A stretch of 58,910 bases of DNA. It comes from Rhodobiaceae bacterium (GTDB lineage: Bacteria; Pseudomonadota; Alphaproteobacteria; Rhizobiales; JAKPQE01). Below the pieces are notes generated by a model. That model worked only from the letters and a program-made list of their open reading frames with translations. It ran no database searches and was not told where the DNA came from. The number at the start of each line of letters is the position of its first letter. The first letter of the stretch is position 1. The position numbers and the translations under genes were made by a program. This document shows positions 49,023-58,814 of the stretch, piece after piece. The DNA lies in contig JANQEG010000069.1 of NCBI GenBank assembly GCA_028278505.1, positions 1 through 58,910 on the forward strand, written 5' to 3'.

Positions 49023-51256
49023 CGCTTTCCTCCGGTCTTGCCGCGTTTCGGCCGCGTCATGTCGAGCGCTGCGGCCGTGATCGCCTCGACCGAGGGCAGG
49101 GTGACGGTGGCGGCGCGGCCGAGCGGAATAAAACTGTCCTCGGCGACGACCCGGCGCACCATCGGCTTGACCGGCGATTTCTCGGCAAGCAGCGTCACCA
49201 GCGCCTCGCTCTGCGATCCCGTCGTCCGGCACTCGTCGACGATCAGGACACGCTTGCAGGCCCCGAGTGCTGTAAGGATTTTCTGCTCTTCGAGCGGCGC
49301 CAGCCAGCGCAGATCGACGATGCGCAGGTTCACGCCGTGATCGTCGCGGAGCGTCTTCTCCGCCTTGCGCGACAGGTAGGTGCCGTTGCCATAGGTGAGG
49401 ATGGCAAGGTCGTTGCCGTCGCCATATACGCCGACCTCGCCGAGCGCGATCGGTTCGTCCTCTCCCGGCCGCTTATACGGAAAAGTCCAGAGCCCGTCTT
49501 TTTCTTCGTGCAGGTCGCGGGTCATGTAGCGCGCGATCGGCTCGACGAAGACGATAACCCGTTGCTCCTCGCGGGCGAGCCGCACGCATTCGCGCAGCAT
49601 CGAGACCGCATCCGCGCCATTGCTCGGACAGGCGATGACCACGCCCGGAATGTCGCGCATCACCGCAAGGCTGTTGTCATTGTGGAAATGGCCGCCGAAG
49701 CCGCGCTGATAGCCGAGCCCGGCGATTCGGATGATCATCGGATTGGTGTACTGGCCGTTGGAGAAGAAGCTGAGCGTCGCCGCCTCGCCGCGCAACTGGT
49801 CCTCGGCATTGTGCAGATAGGCGAGGAACTGGATTTCCGGTATCGGCAGGAAGCCGTTATGGGCAAGGCCGATGGCGAGCCCGAGAATGCTCTGCTCGTC
49901 CAGGAGCGTGTTGATGACCCGGTTGGCGCCGAACCGGGCGTGCAGCCTGGCGGTGACGTTGTAAACGCCGCCCTTGGGGCCGATGTCCTCGCCGGCGAGT
50001 ACGATCTCGCCATGCTCGAGCATCAGATCGGTCAGCGCCCAATTGATCAGGCGCGCCATGTGCTGCGGCTTGTCCATGGCCTCGAGATCACTGCCGAAAG
50101 CGGCGTTGCGGGCCTCTTCCGACGGGCCGTTGGTTTGGGCCGCCGCCCGTTTCGGCGGGATGAGCGAGGCCATCACCTCTTTTGCGGTTTCAAGCTTCGG
50201 CCGGGTGGCCGCCTCGACGGCGACGCGCTCGGTCGTCGCCCCGATCTCGTCATAGATGTCGAGCACTTCGGCCGGGGTCAGAATGTTCTCCTCGACCGCG
50301 GTCCGCGCAGCATGGAGCAGCGGATCGTTCGCTTCCGCCGCCTCGATCTCGCGCTTGCTTAGATAGGCGGTCTCCACGTCCGAGCCGGCATGGCCGTAAA
50401 GCCGCACGCAGGAGAAATGCAGGAACGCCGGCTTGCGGGTCTTGCGGACATGGTCCGCGACCGCCCGCGCGGTCTTATACGTATCGAGGATGTCGAGGCC
50501 GTTGCAGGCGAAATAGTCAAGCCCCGGCCGCCGGCCGATACTCGCTTCGATCCAGCCCGACGGCGTCCGCGTCGAAATGCCGAGGCCGTTGTCCTCGCAG
50601 ATGAAGACGAGCGGCAGCGGCACCCCCTGATAGGCGGTCCAGCCGGCCGTATTGAACGCCCCTTGCGCGGTCGAATGGTTGATCGAGGCGTCGCCGAACG
50701 AACAGAGGATGACGCCATCCTCGGGCAATTCGCGGCCGTCCGGGTCGAGCCTTTTGGCGAGGCCGATCGAATAGGCGGCGCCGACCGCCTTCGGCAGATG
50801 CGAGGCGATCGTGCTCGTCTGCGGCGGAATAACAAGGGCTTTCGAGCCGAGCACCTTGTGGCGGCCGCCGGAGATCGGGTCTTCGGCCGAGGCCGCAAAG
50901 CTCAGAGCCATGTCCCAAATCGGCGTCTGGCCGGCGAGCCGGCCGGCGCGGGCGATCATGAAGGCGGCGTCGCGATAGTGCAGGAACGCCATGTCGTCGA
51001 CGCGGAAGGCAGCCGCAATCGCCGCATTGCCCTCGTGGCCGGACGAGCCGATCGTGTAAAAACCCTCGCCGCGCGCCTGCATTTTGCGCGAGGTCCGGTC
51101 AAGCTGCCGGCTCAGCATCTGGGCGCGCAATATCGCGACGAATTCGGCTTCCGTCAGCCCGGCATCGGCAAGGCTCAATCCGTTCGCCGGCGGCGGGAAA
51201 TCGCGCGCGGCGACGCGGGTAAGCAAATTCTCGTGGACGATTTCGGCGCGATCCAT
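49019..51256 (-). CDS. Fused 2-oxoacid dehydrogenase E1 (alpha-beta)
   Basis: 745-aa protein joining an E1-alpha domain (about 35-400; TIGSSGHEGNAAIAAAF, FLHYRDAAF, TPP site starting GDASIN near 178 and EDNGLGIS) and an E1-beta domain (about 415-735; VLAGEDIGPKGGVYNVT, HFHNDNSLAVMRDIPG, VDLRWLAPLE). The TPP motif reads GDA rather than GDG. Fused E1 proteins of this type decarboxylate branched-chain or other 2-oxoacids. No E2 or E3 gene is beside it, so it would need a lipoyl partner from elsewhere, or act otherwise. In lysine breakdown 2-oxoadipate is a plausible substrate; this is inference. ATG 51256 is the chosen start. Confidence 0.85.
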   Translation of the reverse strand: MDRAEIVHENLLTRVAARDFPPPANGLSLADAGLTEAEFVAILRAQMLSRQLDRTSRKMQARGEGFYTIGSSGHEGNAAIAAAFRVDDMAFLHYRDAAFMIARAGRLAGQTPIWDMALSFAASAEDPISGGRHKVLGSKALVIPPQTSTIASHLPKAVGAAYSIGLAKRLDPDGRELPEDGVILCSFGDASINHSTAQGAFNTAGWTAYQGVPLPLVFICEDNGLGISTRTPSGWIEASIGRRPGLDYFACNGLDILDTYKTARAVADHVRKTRKPAFLHFSCVRLYGHAGSDVETAYLSKREIEAAEANDPLLHAARTAVEENILTPAEVLDIYDEIGATTERVAVEAATRPKLETAKEVMASLIPPKRAAAQTNGPSEEARNAAFGSDLEAMDKPQHMARLINWALTDLMLEHGEIVLAGEDIGPKGGVYNVTARLHARFGANRVINTLLDEQSILGLAIGLAHNGFLPIPEIQFLAYLHNAEDQLRGEAATLSFFSNGQYTNPMIIRIAGLGYQRGFGGHFHNDNSLAVMRDIPGVVIACPSNGADAVSMLRECVRLAREEQRVIVFVEPIARYMTRDLHEEKDGLWTFPYKRPGEDEPIALGEVGVYGDGNDLAILTYGNGTYLSRKAEKTLRDDHGVNLRIVDLRWLAPLEEQKILTALGACKRVLIVDECRTTGSQSEALVTLLAEKSPVKPMVRRVVAEDSFIPLGRAATVTLPSVEAITAAALDMTRPKRGKTGGKR

Positions 51257-52236
51257 GTCAGGTCTTCCCGGGCGCCTTGCACCTGCGCTTCGGCTGCGGC
51301 CCATAGTGTTTTTGGCCGGCCATTCCTGCCAGCGTTTGGCGCCGCTCGGCAAGGAAAATCGCTGCGCCTGGATCAGTCGCGGAGCAACAGCCGGCTCGGT
51401 CGGAGGGCGGCACGGCGCGATCAATGCAGGCGCGGCTTACCCCCCGCCCGACCGGCCGACTGCGCCTCGACAGCTCGCCCCTGCTTCCACCACACTAGCA
51501 ATGACGATTTGGATGTGTCAGGCATTGTAGTAACTGGCACATATGCCTCTAAATTCGGCACTGCCAATGGTTCCCCGCTTTCGCGGGGAAGGTGTGAATT
51601 GATATGCGAACGCCAACAACATGCACCGTTCCCGCGCAAGCGGGAATCCATTGCCCCGCTCAACACGGCATGTCGTCGATGGGTACGGTAAGCGCTTCGT
51701 CGCAACGGTGATGGCTTCGATCCTGCTGCCAAGGCCAATAGATTGCCCACTTGGAAGCGGGCAATGACGAAGAAAAGGGCACAAGGCGACTGCGGAGCAA
51801 CGCCCCTCCCCTCCATGGTGAAGGGCCGGGGGTAGGGGTTGCAAGAAAAACAGCAACGCTTTCGGATGGCGCAGATGTTTGTGCATCACCCCCACACGGC
51901 CGGCATTTACCCCCCCCCTCCCTGTCGCTCCGCCATGAAGGGGGGAGGGGACGACAGCGGCAAGCTCCGAGTACCCCCTTTCCCCTCCCTCCACATTTTG
52001 TCCATTTATGTCGTTGCCCCTTATTCGGTATTGCGGTACGACTATACGAGAAAGCATTACATTAGAGATATTTGATATAAGATCGCGCCGGCCGCCGATG
52101 CGGTTTTCCGACGCTGCGGGCTTGACCCGGCGTCCGAAGCCGACAGATGCATCCTGGGGGCCGAAACCGTCCGATCGACCCCGCGGCATCGGGACCGGAC
52201 GGGCAAGCCGCGGTCAAGCAAGGGGAGAACGCGTCC
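51257..52236. repeat. Long intergenic region with repeats, no gene
   Basis: Contains the REP-like pair (direct 51563-51593, inverted 51624-51653, then CCCCGCTCAACACGGCATGTCG) and CCTCTCCC-family fragments (51802-51962) with long C and G runs. Open frames (51751-52065, 51839-52075 and others) cross the repeats and are not called. The AT-rich stretch near 52015-52085 may hold the promoter of the thioesterase/Mo-enzyme operon. Confidence 0.6.
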
Positions 52237-52644
52237 ATGAAGGACAGCCTGCGCGCCGGGGTCAGCGAGACCCGCAAGATCACGGTTGATCGCGACCGCA
52301 CCATCGATTTCATGGGTGAGGAGGCCCGCGTCTATGCGACGCCGTCGCTCATCCGCGACATCGAGCACACCTGCCGCGATTTGATCGTCGCCCACGCCGA
52401 TGACGGCGAGGATTCGGTCGGCTCGTTCATCACCGTCCACCACACCGCGCCGACGCTTCTCGGTATGACCGCGGAGATCACCGTCACGGTCAAGGAAGTG
52501 GAGGGACGCCGGGTCCGCTTCGAGATCACCGCAAGCGACGACATCGACCCGATCGCCAAGGGCGAGCATGAGCGTTTCGTCGTCGATGTCGCCAAGACCG
52601 CCGAGCGGCTGAAGGGCAAGGCCGCCAAGGCCGCCGGCGCCTGA
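52237..52644 (+). CDS. Hot-dog thioesterase, FlK-like
   Basis: 135-aa thioesterase of the fluoroacetyl-CoA thioesterase-like (FlK) hot-dog group. The active-site region VGSFITVHHTAPTLLGM and the following strand EITVTVKEVEG are visible. ATG 52237 after AAGGGGAG is used instead of the longer frame. It is 8 bp upstream of the Mo-oxidoreductase and so belongs to the same transcript; it may hydrolyse an aryl-CoA or clear dead-end CoA esters of the pathway. Confidence 0.78.
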   Translation: MKDSLRAGVSETRKITVDRDRTIDFMGEEARVYATPSLIRDIEHTCRDLIVAHADDGEDSVGSFITVHHTAPTLLGMTAEITVTVKEVEGRRVRFEITASDDIDPIAKGEHERFVVDVAKTAERLKGKAAKAAGA

Positions 52645-52652
52645 GGCCACGG

Positions 52653-55391
52653 ATGGCACCGAAACCTGAAGGAAAGACGCGGCGGGTCAATTCCTACTGC
52701 TATCAGTGCGTGGCCGGGCCCGACCTCTTGACCGTCGACGTCGAGGACGATGTCGCGACCGTCGTGCAGCCGAATTTCGACGCGGCGCAAGTCCATCCGG
52801 CCGGCGGCAAGGTCTGCGTCAAGGCCTACGGCCTGATCCAGAAGACCTATAATCCGAACCGCGTGCTCACCCCGATGAAGCGCACCAACCCGAGAAAGGG
52901 GCGCGGCGAGGATCCCGGCTTTGTGCCGATCTCCTGGGACGAGGCGCTTAATCTCGTTGCCGAAAAACTCAATAAGATCCGCGCAGCCGGCCTGCTCGAT
53001 GACAGCGGCTATCCGAAGCTCGCCGCCAGTTTCGGCGGCGGCGGCACGCCGACCGCCTATATGGGCACGCTGCCCGCCTTCCTCGGCGCCTGGGGCCCGG
53101 TCGACATGAGCTTCGGCTCCGGCCAGGGCGTCAAATGCTACCATTCGGAGCATCTCTACGGCGAGTTCTGGCACCGTGCCTTCACCGTCGTCCCCGACAC
53201 GCCGCTCTCAGAATACGTGCTCTCTTTCGGCTCCAATGTGGAAGCCTCCATGGGCGTCTGCGGCGTCCACCGCCATGCCGAGGCGCGCGCCCGCGGCATC
53301 AAGCGGGTGCAGATCGAGCCGCATCTGTCGATCACCGGCGCCTGTTCGGCCGAATGGGTGCCGATCAGGCCGAAGACCGACAGCGCGATGATGTTCGCGC
53401 TCATCCACGTGCTGCTGCACGAGGCAGACCGCAATCGCCTCGACCTGCCGTTCCTGACAGAGCGGACCTCATCGCCCTATCTGGTGGCGCCGAACGGCTT
53501 TTACTTACGCGATCCGAATACCGGAAAGCCGCTCGTCTGGGACAAGGCCGCGGGCCGCGCCGTGCCTTTCGACCGCGACGGCATCGACCCAGCGCTTGAA
53601 GGCGAGTTTTCTGCCGGCGGCATAGAACTCGGCGCCGATGACGATCGCTGGAGCCATGACAACGTGATCTGCAAGACCGCGTTCACCGCGCTCGTCGATC
53701 ACGTCCGCGCGTTCACGCCCGAATGGGCGGCCGCCGTCTGCGATGTCCCGGCCGACACGCTGCGCCGCATCGCCAATGAATATCTCGACCACGCCCATGT
53801 CGGCGAAACGATCGAGATCGACGGCCGCACGCTGCCCTACCGCCCTGTCGGCATCGCGCTCGGCAAGACCGTCAACAATGGCTGGGGCGGCTATGAATGC
53901 TGCTGGGGCCGCACCGTGCTCGCCTGCCTCGTCGGCGCGCTCGAAGTGCCCGGCGGCACGCTCGGCACCACGGTGCGTTTGAACCGGCCGGCGAGCGACC
54001 GCTGGGCCAGCGTCCGGCCGAGCCGGGACGGCTTCATGGACTATCCGATGAACCCGACCGCAAAGGGCGAATGGTACGAACAGCCCACCGCCCGCTCCGG
54101 CCACACCACGCTGATCCCGCTCGTCGCCAATTCGCCCTGGAGCCAGGCGCTCGGGCCGACCCATCTGTCGTGGATGATGCAGCGGGCCGGGGCGGAGCAT
54201 TTTCCCCCGCCGACCGCGCCCGAAGTCTGGTTCGTCTACCGCACCAATCCGGCGATCTCGTTCTGGGACACCGGCCAGGTCACCGAGGCGATCGCCAAAT
54301 TCCCCTTCACCGTCGCCTTCGCCTACACCCACGACGAAACCAACCACATGGCCGACGTGCTGCTGCCGGACTGCACCGACCTTGAAGGCTTGCAGCTCAT
54401 CCTGATCGGCGGCACCAAATACAGCGAGCAGTTCTGGGACTATCAGGGTGTCGCCCTGCGCGATCCGGCCGCCGCGCCGCAGGGCGAGGCGCGCGACTTC
54501 ACCTGGATCGCCACCGAACTGGCCAGGCGCACCGGGCTCCTGGAGACCTACAACGTCAAGATCAACCAGGGCGCCGCCTGCCTGCCGCTTGCCGGCGAAA
54601 ACTACGACTTCTCGCTCGATCCGGAAAAGGCCCATTCGGTCGAGGACATCTGGGACGCGGTCTGCCGCGCGGCGAGCGCCGACATCACCGACGGCGCCGA
54701 GACCGACGGCCTCGATTATTACCGCGAACACGGCCTTCGCGTGCGGTCGTTCTCACGCCAGCGCTGGTATCTCTATCCGGCGCTGGTTGAGCAGAATCTG
54801 CGCTTCGAACTGCCCTACCAGGAACGGCTGAAGCGGATCGGCATCGAACTCGGCCGCCGCCTTCACGAGAAGGACATTCACTGGTGGGACCAGCAGATCA
54901 AGGAGTACAGCCCGTTCCCCGACTTCGAGGACGCGCCGAAGATCTGGGAGGAGGCGCTGGAGAAGAATTTCGACATCGACATTGCCGACTTCCCGTTCTG
55001 GGCGCTGACCGCCCGCTCCATGCAGTATTCCTGGGGCGGCAATGTCGGCATCCAGATGATCCGCGAGGTCGCCGACAATGTCGCCGGCCATGGCGGCGTC
55101 ATCCTCAACCCGGCGACGGCCAGACGCCTCGGCTTTGAAGAGGGCGACCGCATCGAGGTCCGCTCGCCGGTGGCCGCGACCTACGGGCTGGTCGTTTTGC
55201 GCCAGGGCATACGCCCCGACACGGTGCTGATGATCGGCCAGTTCGATCACTGGGCGACGCCCTATGCCAAGGATCTGAAGCGGCCGAGCCTTAATGCACT
55301 CACCCCGATGCTGCTCGACCTCACCGATTCCACCGGCTCGGGCGCCGATATCGTCAAGGTGGCGCTGAAAAAGGTGGAGGCCGGCGCATGA
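52653..55391 (+). CDS. padB: Molybdopterin oxidoreductase, probable phenylacetyl-CoA:acceptor oxidoreductase catalytic subunit
   Basis: 912-aa DMSO-reductase-family catalytic subunit. The N-terminus has C16-Y-Q-C19 and C55 (GGKVCVKAYG), so only three of the four Cys usual for a 4Fe-4S site are present. Molybdopterin contacts include FGSGQGVKCYHSEH and VYRTNPAISFWDT; the C-terminal dinucleotide-binding domain covers about 770-912. No Tat signal is seen, so it faces the cytoplasm. It is followed with a 4 bp overlap by the FeS/membrane subunit, and PaaK lies downstream, which fits PadBCD of phenylacetate oxidation to phenylglyoxylate. Other aryl-CoA substrates remain possible. Confidence 0.72.
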   Translation: MAPKPEGKTRRVNSYCYQCVAGPDLLTVDVEDDVATVVQPNFDAAQVHPAGGKVCVKAYGLIQKTYNPNRVLTPMKRTNPRKGRGEDPGFVPISWDEALNLVAEKLNKIRAAGLLDDSGYPKLAASFGGGGTPTAYMGTLPAFLGAWGPVDMSFGSGQGVKCYHSEHLYGEFWHRAFTVVPDTPLSEYVLSFGSNVEASMGVCGVHRHAEARARGIKRVQIEPHLSITGACSAEWVPIRPKTDSAMMFALIHVLLHEADRNRLDLPFLTERTSSPYLVAPNGFYLRDPNTGKPLVWDKAAGRAVPFDRDGIDPALEGEFSAGGIELGADDDRWSHDNVICKTAFTALVDHVRAFTPEWAAAVCDVPADTLRRIANEYLDHAHVGETIEIDGRTLPYRPVGIALGKTVNNGWGGYECCWGRTVLACLVGALEVPGGTLGTTVRLNRPASDRWASVRPSRDGFMDYPMNPTAKGEWYEQPTARSGHTTLIPLVANSPWSQALGPTHLSWMMQRAGAEHFPPPTAPEVWFVYRTNPAISFWDTGQVTEAIAKFPFTVAFAYTHDETNHMADVLLPDCTDLEGLQLILIGGTKYSEQFWDYQGVALRDPAAAPQGEARDFTWIATELARRTGLLETYNVKINQGAACLPLAGENYDFSLDPEKAHSVEDIWDAVCRAASADITDGAETDGLDYYREHGLRVRSFSRQRWYLYPALVEQNLRFELPYQERLKRIGIELGRRLHEKDIHWWDQQIKEYSPFPDFEDAPKIWEEALEKNFDIDIADFPFWALTARSMQYSWGGNVGIQMIREVADNVAGHGGVILNPATARRLGFEEGDRIEVRSPVAATYGLVVLRQGIRPDTVLMIGQFDHWATPYAKDLKRPSLNALTPMLLDLTDSTGSGADIVKVALKKVEAGA

Positions 55392-56986
55392 CCCGCTGGG
55401 CCATCGTCGCCGATCTGGAGCGCTGCGTCGGTTGCCAGACCTGCACGGCGGCCTGCAAGCACGCCAATGCGACCGCGCCGGAGGTGCAGTGGCGCCGCGT
55501 GCTCGACATCGAATCCGGCGAGTTCCCCGACGTGCGCCGCACCTTCGTGCCGGTCGGCTGCATGCATTGCGCCGACCCGCCCTGCATGCATGTCTGCCCC
55601 TCGACCGCCACCGGCCAGCGCCAGGACGGCATCGTCACCATCGACTACGACATCTGCATCGGCTGCGCCTATTGCGCCGTCGCCTGTCCCTATCAGGCCC
55701 GGTTCAAGGTCGACCGGCCGCGCTACGCCTATGGCGATCCGGCGATGGAGAACGAGCTGGAGCGCGAGGACCCGGCCCGTTTCGGCGTCGCCCAGAAATG
55801 CACCTATTGTTCCGACCGGGTCGATCTCGGCCTCGCCAACGGATTGATCCCGGGCATCGACCCCGACGCGACGCCGGCTTGCGTCAATTCCTGCATCGCC
55901 GATGCGCTGCATTTCGGCGACCTCGACGATCCGGCGAGCAACGTCTCCGGCCTGCTCGACACCTATGAGCATTTCGCCATGCATGAAGAGGTCGGCACCG
56001 CGCCGGGCTTCTTCTACCTGACCGAAAAGGCGGTCGACGGCCGGCCGCTCGACACTGGTGCGCCGGAAACGACCGGCGGCATCACCATGAAGGGCGTCGA
56101 GCCCTGGCTGCAACAGCACTGGGACGCCCGCGCCGCCGGCAATTTCATGGGCGGCGGCGCCGGCGCCGGCCTCTTCGTCTTTGCCGCCCTGTCGGCGATC
56201 TTCGCGGGAACCGCGCTGCTGCCGCTCACGGTCGGCGCCATCGGCCTCGTCGGCGCCGGGCTTTTCCTGGTCTGGCTCGAGATCGGCCGCCCGTGGCGCT
56301 TCCTCAACGTCTTCCGCCATGCCCAGACCTCGTGGATGACCCGCGAGGCGATGATGGCAATGCCATTCCTCGGGCTCGCGGCGGTCGCGGGCATCCTGGA
56401 TGCAGCCTGGCTCGCCGTGCCGGCCACGGCCTTTGCGCTCGCCTTCCTCTATTGTCAGGGCAAGATATTGGAGGCGTCGAAGGGCATACCGGTGTGGCGC
56501 GAGCCGCGCATCGTCCCGCTCATCGTCACCTCCGGGCTCGCCGAGGGCGCCGGCCTTTATCTCCTCGCCGCGATGGTCTTTGCCGAACTTCAGGTCTTTT
56601 CGGGCACCGTTTCGGTGGTCCTGCTGGCGCTCATCGCCGGACGCTATCTCGCCTGGCGCGACTATCGCCGCCGGCTCGCCGAGACCGGGGCGCCGTCGAA
56701 AAGCCTCGAAGTGTTCGACCGCATGGCGCCGCATTTCACCATTCTCGGCCATGTGATCCCGATCATCCTCGTCGCCATCGGCCTGATAATGCTGGAGGGT
56801 CCGCCGATCGCCCCGGCGATCGCCGGGGCGTTGGCGCTCGCGTCGGGCTGGTGGTTCAAGTTCGATCTGATCACCCGGGCCGCCTACAATCAGGGCTTTG
56901 CGATCGTCCGCGCCCCGGCGCGGGGCAACGGACCGGCCGGTCCCGGCGTCAAGCCCGGCTGGACATTGCCGGAAAAGGTGGGGTGA
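55388..56986 (+). CDS. Fused FeS (PadC-like) and membrane anchor (PadD-like) subunit
   Basis: 532-aa protein. Residues 1-200 form a four-cluster ferredoxin subunit (CVGCQTCTAACKH, CMHCADPPCMHVCP, CIGCAYCAVACPYQ, CTYCSDR...CVNSC). Residues about 245-520 carry around eight to nine transmembrane helices (AGLFVFAALSAIFAGT, LVGAGLFLVWLE and onwards) of the DmsC/NrfD anchor type, which would bind quinone. In Thauera PadC and PadD are separate; here they are one chain. Overlap of 4 bp with the Mo subunit. Confidence 0.85.
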   Translation: MTRWAIVADLERCVGCQTCTAACKHANATAPEVQWRRVLDIESGEFPDVRRTFVPVGCMHCADPPCMHVCPSTATGQRQDGIVTIDYDICIGCAYCAVACPYQARFKVDRPRYAYGDPAMENELEREDPARFGVAQKCTYCSDRVDLGLANGLIPGIDPDATPACVNSCIADALHFGDLDDPASNVSGLLDTYEHFAMHEEVGTAPGFFYLTEKAVDGRPLDTGAPETTGGITMKGVEPWLQQHWDARAAGNFMGGGAGAGLFVFAALSAIFAGTALLPLTVGAIGLVGAGLFLVWLEIGRPWRFLNVFRHAQTSWMTREAMMAMPFLGLAAVAGILDAAWLAVPATAFALAFLYCQGKILEASKGIPVWREPRIVPLIVTSGLAEGAGLYLLAAMVFAELQVFSGTVSVVLLALIAGRYLAWRDYRRRLAETGAPSKSLEVFDRMAPHFTILGHVIPIILVAIGLIMLEGPPIAPAIAGALALASGWWFKFDLITRAAYNQGFAIVRAPARGNGPAGPGVKPGWTLPEKVG

Positions 56987-57009
56987 GCCGATGGCACGGC
57001 CTCATTCCT

Positions 57010-57440
57010 TCCCCCCTTCAAGGGGGAGGGCAATCGCATTTGGCAAATCGGCTCCGGTGCGACGCCCCTCTTCCGAAGGCGCTCTGGAAAACAGCCGGCT
57101 GCGCTCGGTCTCCAAAGCCCTCTCCCCTCTGGGGAGAGGGTTGGGTGAGGGGTAATGAACAAGTGCCCATCACCCTCACCCGACTTCGACCAGCGGTTCA
57201 GCTTCGCTTCACCGGGTCTTCGTATCCCTCTCCCTGGAAGGGAGAGGGAAGGTCCATCGTCACCTCATATGCGATTCCCCCCCCTTGTGGGGGAAGGTTA
57301 GGATGGGGGGTCCAAGATATGAAACCGGTGAGCGGAGCGAACACGATACCAAGGATATGAAGGAATAACTTGACTTTTATAGACTTTTGACCCCCACCCT
57401 GTCCCTCCCCATGAAGGGGGAGGGGACGATGGGGGCATCG
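57010..57440. repeat. Intergenic repeat block before paaK
   Basis: Contains the inverted full copy of the CCTCTCCC element (57117-57250, with the CTTCGCTTCACCGGGTCTTC core) and a further CCCCCCTTGTGGGGG / CCCTCCCCATGAAGGGGG relative (57275-57432). No gene is supported between 56987 and 57500. Confidence 0.8.
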
Positions 57441-57500
57441 GTTTTCGGAATTTGAAGACGGCAATAAGGTTCGAAATGGACCGGACGGGGGAGAAAAGCC

Positions 57501-58814
57501 ATGACCGAACGGGGCGCCGATACCGGCTATATGTTCGACCGCGAAGCCGAGACGATGGCCCGCGACGATTTGGAGGCGCTTCAGCTCGCAAAGCTTAAAC
57601 GCGCGCTCGACAACGCCTATGCCAACGTGCCGCACTATAAAAAGAGCTTCGACGCCGCCGGCGTCAGCCCGGACGATCTGAAGAGCCTCGACGATCTCCG
57701 CCGCTTCCCGTTCACGGTCAAGACCGATCTGCGCGACAACTATCCCTTCGACATGTTCGCCAGGCCGCGCGAGGAACTGATCCGGGTTCATGCCTCGTCG
57801 GGCACCACCGGCAAGCCGACCGTGGTCGGCTACACGAAAGAAGACCTCGACGTCTGGTCGAACCTGATGGCGCGCTCCATGGCCTGCGCCGGCGCCCGTC
57901 CCGGCGACCTCATCCACAACGCCTATGGCTACGGCCTCTTTACCGGCGGCCTCGGCGCCCATTACGGCGGCGAGGCGCTCGGCTGCACCGTCGTGCCCAT
58001 GTCCGGCGGCGCCACCGAACGCCAGGTGCAATTGCTCACCGATTTCGGCAGCGACATTTTGTGCTGCACCCCGTCCTACGGGCTCAACATCGCCGAGGTG
58101 GCCGGGCGCCTGGGCGTCGATGTGCGCAAGCTGCCGGTGCGCCGCGGCATCATGGGCGCCGAGCCGTGGAGCGACGAGATGCGCGCCAAGATCGAAGCCG
58201 CGCTCGGCATCAAGGCGGTCGACATCTACGGGCTATCGGAGATCCTCGGCCCCGGCGTCGCCAGCGAATGCGACACCGCCCAGGCCGGCCTGCACGCCTG
58301 GGAGGACCATTTTATTTTCGAAGTGCTCGACACCGAGACGCTCGAGCCGGTCGGCGACGGCGAGTTCGGCGAACTGGTGATCACCACGCTGTCCAAGGAC
58401 GCCATGCCGATGATCCGCTACCGCACCCGCGACATCACGCGGATGACGGGGGAACCGTGCGTGTGCGGCCGCACCCATCGGCGCATCCTGCGCTTCACCG
58501 GCCGCAATGACGACATGATGATCATCCGCGGCGTCAACGTTTATCCCTCCCAGGTCGAGGCGGTGCTGGTCGGCCTGCCCGGCACCTCGCCGCACTACCA
58601 GATCGTGCTGACCCGCGAGGGATCGCTCGACGCCATGGTGCTCGAGGTCGAAATCGATCCGGCCGCCGGCAGCGAGGCCGACCGGATCGGCCGCGACGTC
58701 GAGCATCACGTCAAGTCGATGGTCGGCGTCACCTGCACCGTCGTCATGAAGGCGCCGGGCGAAGTGCCGCGCTCCGAGGGCAAGGCGGTGCGGGTGCGCG
58801 ACATGCGGAAATAG
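57501..58814 (+). CDS. paaK: Phenylacetate-CoA ligase
   Basis: 437-aa AMP-forming ligase that activates phenylacetate to phenylacetyl-CoA. P-loop HASSGTTGKPTVVGYT (about 93-108), adenylate motif YGLSEILGPG, RTRDITRM, and GRNDDMMIIRGVNVYPSQVE near the end are all typical of PaaK/BclA-type ligases of about 430-440 aa. It would feed the PadBCD-like complex encoded upstream. Confidence 0.93.
   Translation: MTERGADTGYMFDREAETMARDDLEALQLAKLKRALDNAYANVPHYKKSFDAAGVSPDDLKSLDDLRRFPFTVKTDLRDNYPFDMFARPREELIRVHASSGTTGKPTVVGYTKEDLDVWSNLMARSMACAGARPGDLIHNAYGYGLFTGGLGAHYGGEALGCTVVPMSGGATERQVQLLTDFGSDILCCTPSYGLNIAEVAGRLGVDVRKLPVRRGIMGAEPWSDEMRAKIEAALGIKAVDIYGLSEILGPGVASECDTAQAGLHAWEDHFIFEVLDTETLEPVGDGEFGELVITTLSKDAMPMIRYRTRDITRMTGEPCVCGRTHRRILRFTGRNDDMMIIRGVNVYPSQVEAVLVGLPGTSPHYQIVLTREGSLDAMVLEVEIDPAAGSEADRIGRDVEHHVKSMVGVTCTVVMKAPGEVPRSEGKAVRVRDMRK

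Noticed and set aside
51751-52075. ORFs in the 51.3-52.2 kb gap
   Set aside because: They cross REP and CCTCTCCC repeats with long homopolymer runs; no coding evidence.
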